Source of the DNA: an uncultured Eubacteriales bacterium
Lineage (GTDB): Bacteria; Bacillota; Clostridia; Peptostreptococcales; Anaerovoracaceae
Direction of reading: 5' to 3'
Assembly: GCA_902790905.1 (NCBI GenBank)
Contig: CADATO010000014.1
Coordinates: 1-55,104, forward strand
Length of the DNA: 55,104 bases
In this document: in pieces, positions 8,277-17,126 of the stretch
How positions within the stretch are numbered: position 1 is the first letter of the stretch
How the letters are laid out: every line of letters begins with the position of its first letter
Notes under the pieces: generated by a model
Told to the model about the DNA's origin: nothing
Databases searched by the model: none
Seen by the model: only the letters and a program-made list of their open reading frames with translations
Position numbers and translations under genes: made by a program

Positions 8277-8301
8277 ATATACTACAGAAAAGGAGAACAG
8301 C

Positions 8302-8664
8302 ATGAAAAGAGATGACGATTTTGCAGAACGCAGAAAGCACATCGCGGATCTCTCCGACGATGAACTGTATGCGCGTTTCTGGGACCTCACGACCCAGGTC
8401 GTGACTCCGCTGTACGAGCTTGGACGCAACAACACGACTCCGTCCGTTGAGCGTTCCGTACTGCTCCGCATGGGCGTTTCCTCCCTGGATGCGAAACCCA
8501 TCGTTGACCAGTGCATGGACAGAGGCCTGATGGGCAAAGGCGCAGGCCATGTTGTCTACAAGTTCGCTAAAGCAAAGGATATGTCCATCCGTGATGCCAG
8601 CATCATGCTCGCCAAGGGCGAAGGATGGGACGAAGTTGCTGCACTGTTCAAAGGAGGGAAATAA
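8302..8664 (+). CDS. oraS: D-ornithine 4,5-aminomutase, small (alpha) subunit
   Basis: This 120-residue protein matches OraS, the small partner of the adenosylcobalamin- and PLP-dependent enzyme that converts D-ornithine to 2,4-diaminopentanoate in anaerobic ornithine oxidation. Characteristic stretches are LYARFWDLTTQVVTPLYELG and MGKGAGHVVYKFAK. The ATG at 8302 has AAGGAGAA 9 bases upstream; a longer in-frame extension to 8227 would run through the structured leader and is not used. oraE starts 2 bases after its stop. Codon choice (many TCC, CGT, GCT) suggests high expression. Confidence 0.93.
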   Translation: MKRDDDFAERRKHIADLSDDELYARFWDLTTQVVTPLYELGRNNTTPSVERSVLLRMGVSSLDAKPIVDQCMDRGLMGKGAGHVVYKFAKAKDMSIRDASIMLAKGEGWDEVAALFKGGK

Positions 8665-8666
8665 GG

Positions 8667-10910
8667 ATGGAACCGCTGAAGAAGAATGAAAAACTGGACA
8701 TCGAAGAACTCCTGAAGGACCTCGATAAATATGAACCCAGAAGAAAAGGCTGGACCTGGAGAACCCCGGCACCGGGCGTCCAGATCGGACCGTTCACTTA
8801 CAGAGATGCTTCCAAACCGCTCAAGCAGGGTGTTCCGCTTCCGCCGGCGAAGTATTTTGAAGGCGCGGACCCGCAGCCGCTGCCCGTTATCACCACCGAG
8901 ATCGCATCCGGCCGTTTCGAAGACGATATCCGTCGTATGAGAATGGCTGCATGGCACGGCGCTGACCACCTCATGGTCATTCGTACTGCCGGCCAGTCTC
9001 ACATGGATGGTCTGATCGAAGGTACCCCCCAGGGTATCGGTGGTATCCCGGTCACCCGTAAGGTTGTCCGTGCACAGAGAAAAGCCATCGACCTGATCGA
9101 GGATGAAGTTGGCCGTCCGATCAACTACCATTCCTACGTATCCGGCGTTGCTGGTCCTGACATCGCTGTCATGTTCGCTGAAGAAGGCGTCAACGGCGTT
9201 CACCAGGATCCCCAGTACAACGTACTGTACAGAAACATCAACTGCGTCCGTTCCTTCGTCGACGCCTGCGAGTCCAAGACCATCCTGGCATGGGCTAACA
9301 TGGCTCAGATCGACGGTGCGCACAACGCGAACGCAACAGCTCGTGATGCATGGAAAGTCATGCCGGAACTGATCGTCCAGCACGCTATCAACTCCAAGTT
9401 CTCCGAACTGTGCGGCATCAAACCCGAAAACATCTGCCTGTCCACAGTACCGCCGACGGCTACACCGGCACCGTGCATCTACTACGATCTGCCGTACGCT
9501 GTCGCACTGCGTGACTTCCTGCGCAAATACCGCATGAGAGCGCAGATGAACACCAAGTACATCGACACCTCCGCTCGTGAAGCGACTGTTACCCATGTCA
9601 TGAACATGATGATCTCCAAGCTGACCAGCGCGGATATCCAGTCCACCATCACACCGGATGAAGGCCGTAACGTTCCGTGGCACATCTACAACATCGAAGC
9701 TTGCGACACTGCAAAGCAGGCTCTGATCGGTATGGACGGTCTGATGGATATGGTCGAACTGAAGAAGGAAGGCCATCTGGTCGAGAAGTCCAGAGAGATC
9801 CGCGAAAAGGCGACCCTGTTCATGGAAGAGATCCTCGAAGTCGGTGGTTACTTCAAGGCTGTCGAAGAAGGCTTCTTCGTCGACTCCGCTGAATATCCGG
9901 CTCGTAACGGTGACGGTATTGCCCGTAAGATCGACGGTGGTGTCGGCTACGGCTTCATCTACGAGAGAGATGAAGACTACATGGCTCCTGTCACTGCACA
10001 CTTCGGCTACAACAACGTTGAGCAGTACGGCGGCGACCCCGAGAACCCGTCCGCACTGATCGGCGGCTGCACCTTCGAAGACCGCAGCAAGATCGTCTTC
10101 ATCGACGAACTCGACGACGACAACGTCAACACCAGACTGGCAGAGACATGGAAGTATCGTCACACCAACCTGGTCAAGCCCGAGATGGAATGGGCGGCTG
10201 ACGGCACCATCATGATCACCATGATGATCCCGAGAGACCGCCGTACCTCCGAAGTCGTCGCTGTCGAGATCGGTAAGAAACTCGGCCTCGTCGATCCGGA
10301 AGTCATCTCCCGCGAAGTCATGCAGGAAGCTGAAGGTACCCGTATCGAAATGAAGGGCAAGGTCGACTTCGACATCAACGTTGACGATCTGGTCATTCCG
10401 CCGGAACCGCATTACCTCACCGACCAGGAACTCCGTGATGACATCGAAGCGCATCCGCTGGTCGTCGTCTGCGGTACCGTCGGTGAAGACGAGCACTCCG
10501 TAGGCCTGCGCGAGATCATCGACATCAAGCACGGCGGCATCGAGAAGTGGGGCGTTGAAGTCCACTACCTCGGCACCTCCGTACCGGTTGAGAAGCTGGT
10601 TGACGCTGCCATCGAAGTGAACGCTGAAGCGATCCTCGCTTCCACCATCATTTCCCATGACAACATCCACTACAAGAACATGAAGCGGATCAATGACCTG
10701 GCGATCGAAAAGGGTATCCGTGATAAGGTCATCATCGTTGCCGGCGGTACACAGGTTATCCCCGAAGAGGGTGTCAAGACCGGTATCGACGCTGCGTTCG
10801 GCCGTAACTCCCACGGTATCGACGTTGCTTCCTTCCTGGTTGAGGAAAGACAGCGCAGAAGAAAGGCAAAGGAAGAAGCTGAGAAAGAAGCTGAGAAGGC
10901 TGACAAATAA
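8667..10910 (+). CDS. oraE: D-ornithine 4,5-aminomutase, large (beta) subunit
   Basis: This 747-residue catalytic subunit has a TIM barrel in the first two thirds, which holds PLP and substrate, and a C-terminal Rossmann cobalamin-binding domain. The cobalamin motif DxHxxG is present as GEDEHSVG near residue 607-613, followed by GVEVHYLGTSVP. The start at 8667 has AAGGAGGG 8 bases upstream; a start at 8625 would overlap oraS. The C-terminus is a Lys/Glu-rich helix. Codon usage is biased toward GGT, CGT, TCC and GCT compared with neighbours, which suggests high expression. It is probably transcribed with oraS from the sigma-54 promoter at 8127. Confidence 0.95.
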   Translation: MEPLKKNEKLDIEELLKDLDKYEPRRKGWTWRTPAPGVQIGPFTYRDASKPLKQGVPLPPAKYFEGADPQPLPVITTEIASGRFEDDIRRMRMAAWHGADHLMVIRTAGQSHMDGLIEGTPQGIGGIPVTRKVVRAQRKAIDLIEDEVGRPINYHSYVSGVAGPDIAVMFAEEGVNGVHQDPQYNVLYRNINCVRSFVDACESKTILAWANMAQIDGAHNANATARDAWKVMPELIVQHAINSKFSELCGIKPENICLSTVPPTATPAPCIYYDLPYAVALRDFLRKYRMRAQMNTKYIDTSAREATVTHVMNMMISKLTSADIQSTITPDEGRNVPWHIYNIEACDTAKQALIGMDGLMDMVELKKEGHLVEKSREIREKATLFMEEILEVGGYFKAVEEGFFVDSAEYPARNGDGIARKIDGGVGYGFIYERDEDYMAPVTAHFGYNNVEQYGGDPENPSALIGGCTFEDRSKIVFIDELDDDNVNTRLAETWKYRHTNLVKPEMEWAADGTIMITMMIPRDRRTSEVVAVEIGKKLGLVDPEVISREVMQEAEGTRIEMKGKVDFDINVDDLVIPPEPHYLTDQELRDDIEAHPLVVVCGTVGEDEHSVGLREIIDIKHGGIEKWGVEVHYLGTSVPVEKLVDAAIEVNAEAILASTIISHDNIHYKNMKRINDLAIEKGIRDKVIIVAGGTQVIPEEGVKTGIDAAFGRNSHGIDVASFLVEERQRRRKAKEEAEKEAEKADK

Positions 10911-10940
10911 GCCGGCTACCGTCTCATATAGACTTCCTGA

Positions 10941-10970
10941 GCGGGCGGCAGAAATGCCGCCCGCTTTTTT
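10941..10970 (+). terminator. strong intrinsic terminator after oraE
   Basis: A perfect 10-bp GC-rich stem (GCGGGCGGCA / TGCCGCCCGC) with a GAAA tetraloop and six T. It separates oraSE from the next gene, for which a weak promoter (TTATAA, 17 bases, TATTAT, near 11030-11058) may exist. Confidence 0.9.
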
Positions 10971-11130
10971 CAAAAGAGTTCCTTGATTTTAGGGGATCTA
11001 AAAGAAAAGGAAAGTGTTTCTGGGGTTATAAGTAAGCGCAATCTGTGATATTATTAGTGCGTCCGTGCTTCAGGAACTGTTGTGCGGGCAGAGCTATTCA
11101 TCATAACAGTATAAAAAGGGGACATAGAAT

Positions 11131-12960
11131 ATGAAAGTAGATGTATTGGTCGCGGAGATTGGGTCTACCACCACCATTCTCAACGCATTTATCAATATCG
11201 ACTCAGATCAGCCGGTCTTCTGGGGCCAGGGGCAGGCGCCGACTTCCGTTCTGGAAGGTGACGTACGCATCGGCCTGAAAGGCGCGCTCGATGATCTGTG
11301 CAAGCGCATGGGCGAAGAGAAGATCGAGTATGACAAGATGCTTGCGACGTCTTCCGCTGCAGGCGGTCTTAAGATGTCCGTCCACGGTCTTGTCTACGAC
11401 ATGACCGCGCGCGCTGCCAGAGAGGCAGCGCTCGGCGCAGGCGGCATCATCCACTTCGTCACGGCGGGCAAACTGCGCCGGACGGACCTGGCGAAGATCA
11501 AGGAGATCAGGCCCAACCTGATCCTGCTCGCAGGCGGCGTCGACTACGGTGAAAAGGAGACGGCGATCGACACCGCAGAAAAACTGCGTGATCTGGACTA
11601 CAAGGCGCCGGTCATCTACGCGGGCAACATTGAGAACCGCGAAGAGATGAAGCTGATCTTTGACGACCGCAAACTGTACATCTGCGACAACGTCTATCCG
11701 AAGATCGACATGCTCAACGTCGAGCCGTGCCGCAAGATGATCCACCAGGCGTTCGAGGATCACATCGTCCACGCGCCGGGCATGGAGCACGTCCGCGACA
11801 TGGTCAACGGCCCGATCATCCCGACACCGGGCTCCGTCATGGAGTGCACCAAGCTGCTCTCCGACTGCATCGGCAATGTCATGACCATCGACGTCGGCGG
11901 TGCGACGACAGACGTCCACTCCGTCACAACGGACTCCGACGATCTCGCAGCGATGATGACCACACCGGAGCCGAAGGCAAAGCGTACCGTAGAGGGCGAC
12001 CTCGGTCTGTACGTCAACCGCATGCATGTCATCGAGTCGATCGGTGAGGATGAACTCCGCAAAAGACTTGCCCCGGTCGATCTCGATAAGACGCTCGAGT
12101 CCTATGTTGCGATCCCGAAGACACCGGACGAATTCAAACTTGTCGAACTGCTGGCCGAAGAAGCGACCCTCAAGGCGGTCGAACGCCACGCCGGCATCAT
12201 TCGCTACGTCTACGGACCGACCGGTCGTACGACCGTTGTTGAAGGTAAGGACCTCACCCAGGTCCAGTACATCGTCGGCACCGGCGGCGCGCTGACGCGC
12301 CTGCCGCACCGCGTGGAGATCATGAAGGAGATCCCGGCGTACAACGAGAGCGGCATGCTGCTGTTCCCGACAGACCATGCGCAGATCCTCGTCGACAACG
12401 ACTACATCATGGCTTCCCTGGGTGTTCTGTCCAAGGAATACCGCGAGGCAGCTATCAAACTGCTCGAAAAGAGCCTTGACTTCAAGTTCCCGGAAGTCAT
12501 GGCCAAAGACCAGAAGAGCGCGATGCAGATGGCGCTCGAAGAGGCGGAACGCCGCTCCAAGCAGCTCGCCGAGGAAGAGCAGCACATCAAGGAAATGGAA
12601 GAAATGGGCTACGATATGACCGTCTACAAGAAAGACCTCGAAGCCCGTAAGAATAAAGGCAAGGAGCAGCACGAAATGGACAGCTCCGAGGCACCGGCAG
12701 TCCCTGTGGACGAAGACGGATGCCCGCTGCCGGAAGGTGCGGAGGCTGCTTTTGACGCGCTCATCGAGAAGGATGAACAGGCGGCAGAGGCTGCTTTCGA
12801 AGCGCACCACAAGGCGGCTGCTGCGGATCTGAAGCCCAGCGAGGCGATGGAGCAGCAGCATGAGCAGACCGCAGGCTGCAACCACGAATGCTGGCTGTGC
12901 CCGCACGTCTACTGCCCGAACCGCAAATACAAGCGCGGTGAACCGCCGGAAGGAAGATAG
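11131..12960 (+). CDS. MutL/GlmL-like ATPase, probable aminomutase chaperone
   Basis: This 609-residue protein belongs to the family of GlmL/MutL, encoded beside glutamate mutase, with an actin-like ATPase fold. It shows the phosphate-1 motif AEIGSTTT (residues 8-15) and the phosphate-2 motif TIDVGGATTDVHS (about 253-265). The last 130 residues are a charged, coiled-coil-like extension ending in a Cys-rich tail (CNHECWLCPHVYCPN), which may bind metal. Placed between oraE and ornithine racemase, it probably reactivates OraSE by exchanging damaged cobalamin, by analogy with diol dehydratase reactivases. That role is inferred. Confidence 0.85.
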   Translation: MKVDVLVAEIGSTTTILNAFINIDSDQPVFWGQGQAPTSVLEGDVRIGLKGALDDLCKRMGEEKIEYDKMLATSSAAGGLKMSVHGLVYDMTARAAREAALGAGGIIHFVTAGKLRRTDLAKIKEIRPNLILLAGGVDYGEKETAIDTAEKLRDLDYKAPVIYAGNIENREEMKLIFDDRKLYICDNVYPKIDMLNVEPCRKMIHQAFEDHIVHAPGMEHVRDMVNGPIIPTPGSVMECTKLLSDCIGNVMTIDVGGATTDVHSVTTDSDDLAAMMTTPEPKAKRTVEGDLGLYVNRMHVIESIGEDELRKRLAPVDLDKTLESYVAIPKTPDEFKLVELLAEEATLKAVERHAGIIRYVYGPTGRTTVVEGKDLTQVQYIVGTGGALTRLPHRVEIMKEIPAYNESGMLLFPTDHAQILVDNDYIMASLGVLSKEYREAAIKLLEKSLDFKFPEVMAKDQKSAMQMALEEAERRSKQLAEEEQHIKEMEEMGYDMTVYKKDLEARKNKGKEQHEMDSSEAPAVPVDEDGCPLPEGAEAAFDALIEKDEQAAEAAFEAHHKAAAADLKPSEAMEQQHEQTAGCNHECWLCPHVYCPNRKYKRGEPPEGR

Positions 12961-13002
12961 TCCGCAGCAGATGTCCATCACTTCCAGAAAGGAGTTCTTA
13001 AT

Positions 13003-14085
13003 ATGTATCCCAGAATTGTCATTGATATGAAAAAACTCGAGGGCAACCTCGATGCTGTTGCGAAGATCACCAAGGAGGGCGGCTGCTCTCTGATGATCGT
13101 CACCAAGGGCGTCTGCGCAGACCCCGAAGTCACGAAGATGATCGCCCGTCACCCGGCCGTCAGTTACATGGCGGACAGCCGTGTGGAGAACCTCCGCGCG
13201 TATGCGGCGGATGCCAGAGAGAACGGCAAGCAGACCGTTCTGCTGCGCCTGCCCATGATGTCCCAGGCGGCGGAAGTTGTCGATGTCGCTGACATCAGCT
13301 TCAACTCCGAACTCGTGACGATCAAAGCACTGGACGAGGCGGCTGCGGCAGCAGGCAAGACGCATAAGATCGTCCTGATGATCGACCTCGGCGACCTGCG
13401 TGAGGGCATCTTCTTTGAGAAGGAAGACGAGATCTACGCGGCAGTCGAGCAGATCCTCGCACTGAAGAACATCGAACTGTATGGCGTGGCGGTCAACCTG
13501 ACCTGCTACGGCGCGATCATTCCGAAGAACGACAACCTGTCCAACCTGGCGCGCATCGCGGGCGAGATCGAGAAGAAATTCTCCATCAAACTGCCCATCG
13601 TCAGCGGCGGCAACTCCTCCTCGATCTATCTGATCGGCAAGGGCGAACTGCCGGCAGGCATCAACAACCTGCGTCTGGGCGAGTCCTTCTTCCTGGGCAA
13701 CGACACCGCGTACTTCACCAAGCTGCCGGGCACCGTCGATGATGCGATCACCCTCGAGGCGGAGATCATCGAGCTGAAGGAAAAACCCTCCCTGCCCATC
13801 GGCGAAGTCGGCAAGGATGCGTTCGGTCAGGTGCCGGTTTATGAGGACAAGGGCCTCATGATGCGTGCGATCGTCGCCGTCGGCCAGCAGGATGTCGCGC
13901 TCGACAGCGTTGAGCCGGTCAACGAAGATCTCGAGGTCATGGGTGCCAGCTCCGACCACATGATCGTCGATGTCACCCATTCCGCGAAAGAATATAAGGT
14001 CGGCGATGTGATCAGCTTCAAGCTCGGTTACGGCGGCATGCTCCGCACAACGACCAGCGCATACGTGGAGAGAGCATATAAGTAA
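13003..14085 (+). CDS. orr: ornithine racemase, alanine-racemase fold
   Basis: This 360-residue PLP enzyme has an alanine-racemase-type barrel: the PLP lysine lies in IVTKGVCAD (Lys35), with VSGGNSSSIYL and NNLRLGESFFLG further on. It matches the ornithine racemase that converts L-ornithine to D-ornithine, the substrate of OraSE. AAAGGAG lies 10 bases upstream of the ATG; the gap to the MutL-like gene is 42 bases, so the two are probably one operon. Broader amino-acid racemase activity is possible, but context makes ornithine very likely. Confidence 0.9.
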   Translation: MYPRIVIDMKKLEGNLDAVAKITKEGGCSLMIVTKGVCADPEVTKMIARHPAVSYMADSRVENLRAYAADARENGKQTVLLRLPMMSQAAEVVDVADISFNSELVTIKALDEAAAAAGKTHKIVLMIDLGDLREGIFFEKEDEIYAAVEQILALKNIELYGVAVNLTCYGAIIPKNDNLSNLARIAGEIEKKFSIKLPIVSGGNSSSIYLIGKGELPAGINNLRLGESFFLGNDTAYFTKLPGTVDDAITLEAEIIELKEKPSLPIGEVGKDAFGQVPVYEDKGLMMRAIVAVGQQDVALDSVEPVNEDLEVMGASSDHMIVDVTHSAKEYKVGDVISFKLGYGGMLRTTTSAYVERAYK

Positions 14086-14157
14086 TCGCTTCCCGGGTAC
14101 AGGGGCGCAGAACGCGGCCGACAACCTTTGCGATTACAAATGAAAGAGACAAACAAA

Positions 14158-14187
14158 AAGAACGAGTCCTGCGGGGCTCGTTCTTTT
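14158..14187 (+). terminator. intrinsic terminator after orr
   Basis: AAGAACGAG / CTCGTTCTT forms a perfect 9-bp stem with a 10-base loop, ending in a T-run. Confidence 0.85.
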
Positions 14188-14199
14188 GACATTTACTGG

Positions 14200-14227
14200 T
14201 GGCAACGGGATACGCCTGTGGTATAAT
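14200..14227 (+). promoter_or_regulatory. promoter of mscL
   Basis: TGGCAA (14200-14205) and the perfect -10 box TATAAT (14222-14227) are 16 bases apart and lie about 70 bases upstream of mscL. Confidence 0.5.
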
Positions 14228-14295
14228 AAATTGCAATAATTTGTTGATACTGCGAGACAGACGCGACTTTTAAGGAACTGAAAGGAGTGGGGAGT

Positions 14296-14700
14296 ATGGG
14301 TAGTTTCATGAAAGAATTTAAAGAATTTGCGATGAAGGGGAACGTGATGGACCTCGCCGTCGGCATGATCATCGGTGCTGCATTCACCGCGATCATTTCG
14401 GCCCTGGTCGACAACATCCTGTCGCCGCTGATCGGCCTGCTGATCAAGGTCGACTTCAACGATGCCGCTGTCAATGTGGCCGGCGTCGACATCATGTACG
14501 GTGCGTTCATCATGGCGATCATCAACTTCATCATTGTGGCATTCGTGCTGTTCGCGATGATCAAGGCGATGAACAAGCTCAGAAAAGAGCCTGAAGCAGT
14601 TGAGGAAGAGCCGACCACGAAGGTCTGCCCGTTCTGCAAGAGCGAGATTCCGATCGAGGCGACAAGATGCCCGCACTGCACCTCTCAGCTGGAGGAGTAA
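14296..14700 (+). CDS. mscL: large-conductance mechanosensitive channel MscL with C-terminal zinc ribbon
   Basis: This 134-residue inner-membrane channel opens under hypo-osmotic stress. The N-terminal amphipathic helix (KEFKEFAMKGNVMDLAVG), the pore helix TM1 (MIIGAAFTAIISALVDNI) and TM2 (YGAFIMAIINFIIVAFVLF) are clear. The C-terminus has an added zinc ribbon, CPFCKSEIPIEATRCPHC, in place of the usual short cytoplasmic tail; this is seen in a number of Firmicutes. The ATG at 14296 has AGGAG 8 bases upstream and is preferred over a GTG at 14287 that would sit on that site. Confidence 0.95.
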   Translation: MGSFMKEFKEFAMKGNVMDLAVGMIIGAAFTAIISALVDNILSPLIGLLIKVDFNDAAVNVAGVDIMYGAFIMAIINFIIVAFVLFAMIKAMNKLRKEPEAVEEEPTTKVCPFCKSEIPIEATRCPHCTSQLEE

Positions 14701-14724
14701 GGCGTATACGGCGCAGCCAATGCG

Positions 14725-14754
14725 ATCCCCGGGTCTTCCCGGGGATTTTGTTTT
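14725..14754 (+). terminator. intrinsic terminator after mscL
   Basis: ATCCCCGGG / CCCGGGGAT, a 9-bp perfect stem with a TCTT loop, followed by TTTGTTTT. Confidence 0.9.
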
Positions 14755-14885
14755 GTGCCGGGAAGCGTTGAAAAATCATCTTCATTTTGTATATACTTGT
14801 AACCAGATGTGATAATCAGAGACTGCGGACCTGCCGGGCGGCGGAAGGCCCGTAAAGACAGGCTCCGCAGGAGCCGGGAGCACAA

Positions 14886-15368
14886 GTGAGAACACGTATC
14901 TTAACAAAAGAACAGCTTCGCATGGAAGTGGAAGGGACCCTGGCGTTCATCCAGGCGCATGACGAACGCAATGTCCACAACAAGGTCAGGGCAGCATTTC
15001 TGGACGGCGAAGCGGGCAAAGAGAGATTCTGGGTGGACTTTTCGTTCAGGGCTGACCCCGGTCACTGGAACGTCTATGAGATCCTGCACGGCGGCGTTGC
15101 AGCGACGCTGTTTGACGACTGCATCGGGATCGCCGGCTCCGTCGCGCGCGGAGAGCAGTATGTGACGACCTCGAGCATGTCGCTGGAGTACGTCCGTGCG
15201 ATGAAGGGGAAGAGATTTCGCCTGCACACGGAGATTACCCACGTCGGCGGGCACATGGTCACCGGCCACGGGGAACTCTACGATGAAAAGGAACGGCTTT
15301 GCGTCAGCTGCATGGCCAGCTATACGGTCCACACGGATCAGGCCGACGGGCCGGGGAGGGCGCTGTGA
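14886..15368 (+). CDS. PaaI-type hotdog thioesterase (first of a tandem pair)
   Basis: This 160-residue protein has a single hotdog domain: the helix motif EILHGGVAATLFDDCIG (about residues 62-78), then SMSLEYVRAMKG and HVGGHMVTGHGELYDE, as in PaaI/YbgC-like acyl-CoA thioesterases. The HGG stretch places the catalytic helix. The GTG start has GGGAG upstream; an ATG at 14922 is a possible alternative. A weak promoter (TTGTAT, 18 bases, GATAAT) lies near 14780-14816. The next gene overlaps it by 4 bases and encodes a related protein. Substrate unknown. Confidence 0.8.
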   Translation: MRTRILTKEQLRMEVEGTLAFIQAHDERNVHNKVRAAFLDGEAGKERFWVDFSFRADPGHWNVYEILHGGVAATLFDDCIGIAGSVARGEQYVTTSSMSLEYVRAMKGKRFRLHTEITHVGGHMVTGHGELYDEKERLCVSCMASYTVHTDQADGPGRAL

Positions 15369-15844
15369 AACGGGCAAGAATGAGCGCCGCGAGCCGGATC
15401 GCGGCATTTGATAAAGAAGACATCGCAAGAGACGTGCAGGGGTGGCTCACGCTGGAGCAGAAGGACCCGGGCATGCACTTCACAGCGATCGAACTGGAGT
15501 ATCTGGACAGCGGCATCTACGAGGACGGGCAGATCTGGATCGACTATGCCATCGATACCCGGCACCGGCATATGAACGTCTACGGGCACGTGCACGGCGG
15601 GGCGATCGCGACCATGATGGATGCGGCGATGGGCATCGGCGCCTGTGTGGCTTCGGAGTACTACCTCCTGCCGACCGTGGATATGTCGATGCTGTTCCAT
15701 CATGCGATCACGGAAGGCCGCTACCGGATCCACATGCAGACGACGCACATGGGCCGCAAGATGGTCAACTGCCACTGCGGGATGTACAATGAACAGGGCC
15801 GGCTGTGCGCAACAGGCATGGCAGGGTATTACGTAAAGGAATGA
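15365..15844 (+). CDS. PaaI-type hotdog thioesterase (second of a tandem pair)
   Basis: This 159-residue hotdog protein has NVYGHVHGGAIATMMDAAMG as its catalytic-helix region, DMSMLFHHAITEGRYR and THMGRKMVNCHCGMY. It aligns over its length with the preceding protein, so the pair probably came from an old duplication and may form a heteromer. The GTG start at 15365 overlaps the previous stop (GTGA), indicating translational coupling. Acyl substrate not known. Confidence 0.8.
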   Translation: MKRARMSAASRIAAFDKEDIARDVQGWLTLEQKDPGMHFTAIELEYLDSGIYEDGQIWIDYAIDTRHRHMNVYGHVHGGAIATMMDAAMGIGACVASEYYLLPTVDMSMLFHHAITEGRYRIHMQTTHMGRKMVNCHCGMYNEQGRLCATGMAGYYVKE

Positions 15845-15908
15845 GTTACGGAGGCGCCGGGCAGAAAGGCAGACAGGAACGGCGGCGCTGTGCGCGGAGT
15901 TGTCACAG

Positions 15909-17126
15909 ATGAAACGGATACTCAATTTTGAATACGGCGGCTTATGGTGCATGTACTGGACGTATTTTGCAGCCCTGCTGTCTTTCGGTTCTGTTTTTCT
16001 GCTGGCGAAAGGCTTCAGCAACTACGAGATCGGCATCCTGTTCGCCCTGGCGAGCATTCTCGGCGCGCTGATCCAGCCGCCGCTCGCCGATATTGCAGAC
16101 AATTCAAAGGTCTTCCGGATCCACAGACTGATGGAGATCCTGCTGCTCCTGATGATCCTGCTGGCAGCGGGACTTTTCGTGTATCAAACAAAAGGGGCGC
16201 CGCTCTTTCTGATCTACCTGCTTCTGTACGCGATTCACCTCGCGCTGCAGGGACTGATCAACGCGCTGCTGTTCACGCTGGAGGAGACCGGGCACAAGAT
16301 CTACTTCGGCATCTGCCGCGCGAGCGGCTCGATCGCCTACTCGGCGGTCATGGCGGTCCTCGGCGTCCTGGTCGACCGGTACAGCAGCAGTATTCTGCCC
16401 TATGCGGGGATGGTGTTCCTGCTGTGCTGGATGGCCTTCATCGTCGGCAGCGATGTTCACTACCTGCGGGCGATGCGCCGGAAATCGGCGGAAAGGGCTG
16501 CAGCAGAAGCCGGACAGGCGGAAGAGGCCGCGCCGGCTGAAAAGATCCACCTGCTGGCGTTTCTCAGGCGCAACAAACTGTTCCTGGTGCTGAGCATCGG
16601 CGTGCTGTTCTTCTTTTTCGGCAATGCCGTGCAGAACACCTTCATCTACCAGATCGTGACGGATGTCGGCGGCACGAGTGCGGACCTCGGCGTCGTGGCG
16701 GCATGCACCGCCATGTCGGAAGTGCCGGGGCTCATGCTGTTCGATGTGATCAGAAAGCACATTTCCGTCAACACACTGCTGAAGATCGCGGCGGTCGCCT
16801 TTGTGGCAAAATTCGTGATGCTCTGGCTGGCACAGGCGGTGTGGGTGATCTGCCTCGCGCAGGTGTTCCAGGCAATCTATATCGTGATCATGCCGGCGAT
16901 GATCTACTTCATCGATCAGATCATGGACAAAGGCGAAGCTGTCAAAGGGCAGGCGTGGTTCATGATGGCGACAACGGTCGCCAGCGTCATCGCGAGTTAC
17001 CTCGGGGGTCTCATCCTGGACGTGGCGGGTGCGAAGATGCTGTGCCTGGCAGCCGCGGTCTGTGCGCTGATCGGCGCCATCATTTATTCTGCGGTCGTGG
17101 ACCGCTTTGGAGAAGCTACAAAATGA
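15909..17126 (+). CDS. MFS transporter
   Basis: A 405-residue protein with about twelve membrane segments and a central hydrophilic loop around residues 190-220 rich in Ala and Glu, the two-halves layout of the major facilitator superfamily. It resembles the LacY/nucleoside-permease-like branch (MFS_1_like) but no substrate can be assigned. The ATG at 15909 has GGAG 9 bases upstream; a TTG three codons earlier is less likely. It overlaps the next gene by 4 bases and follows two thioesterase genes after 64 bases, so all four may be co-transcribed. Confidence 0.85.
   Translation: MKRILNFEYGGLWCMYWTYFAALLSFGSVFLLAKGFSNYEIGILFALASILGALIQPPLADIADNSKVFRIHRLMEILLLLMILLAAGLFVYQTKGAPLFLIYLLLYAIHLALQGLINALLFTLEETGHKIYFGICRASGSIAYSAVMAVLGVLVDRYSSSILPYAGMVFLLCWMAFIVGSDVHYLRAMRRKSAERAAAEAGQAEEAAPAEKIHLLAFLRRNKLFLVLSIGVLFFFFGNAVQNTFIYQIVTDVGGTSADLGVVAACTAMSEVPGLMLFDVIRKHISVNTLLKIAAVAFVAKFVMLWLAQAVWVICLAQVFQAIYIVIMPAMIYFIDQIMDKGEAVKGQAWFMMATTVASVIASYLGGLILDVAGAKMLCLAAAVCALIGAIIYSAVVDRFGEATK

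Noticed and set aside
8556..10973. Minus-strand open frame of 805 codons opposite oraE
   Set aside because: Shadow of oraE caused by its codon bias; low-complexity Asp/Val-rich translation without any family pattern.
11203..14124. Minus-strand open frame of 973 codons opposite the MutL-like and racemase genes
   Set aside because: It is an antisense shadow of two well-supported genes with GC-rich third positions. Its translation has no recognisable domain, and it crosses a gene boundary.
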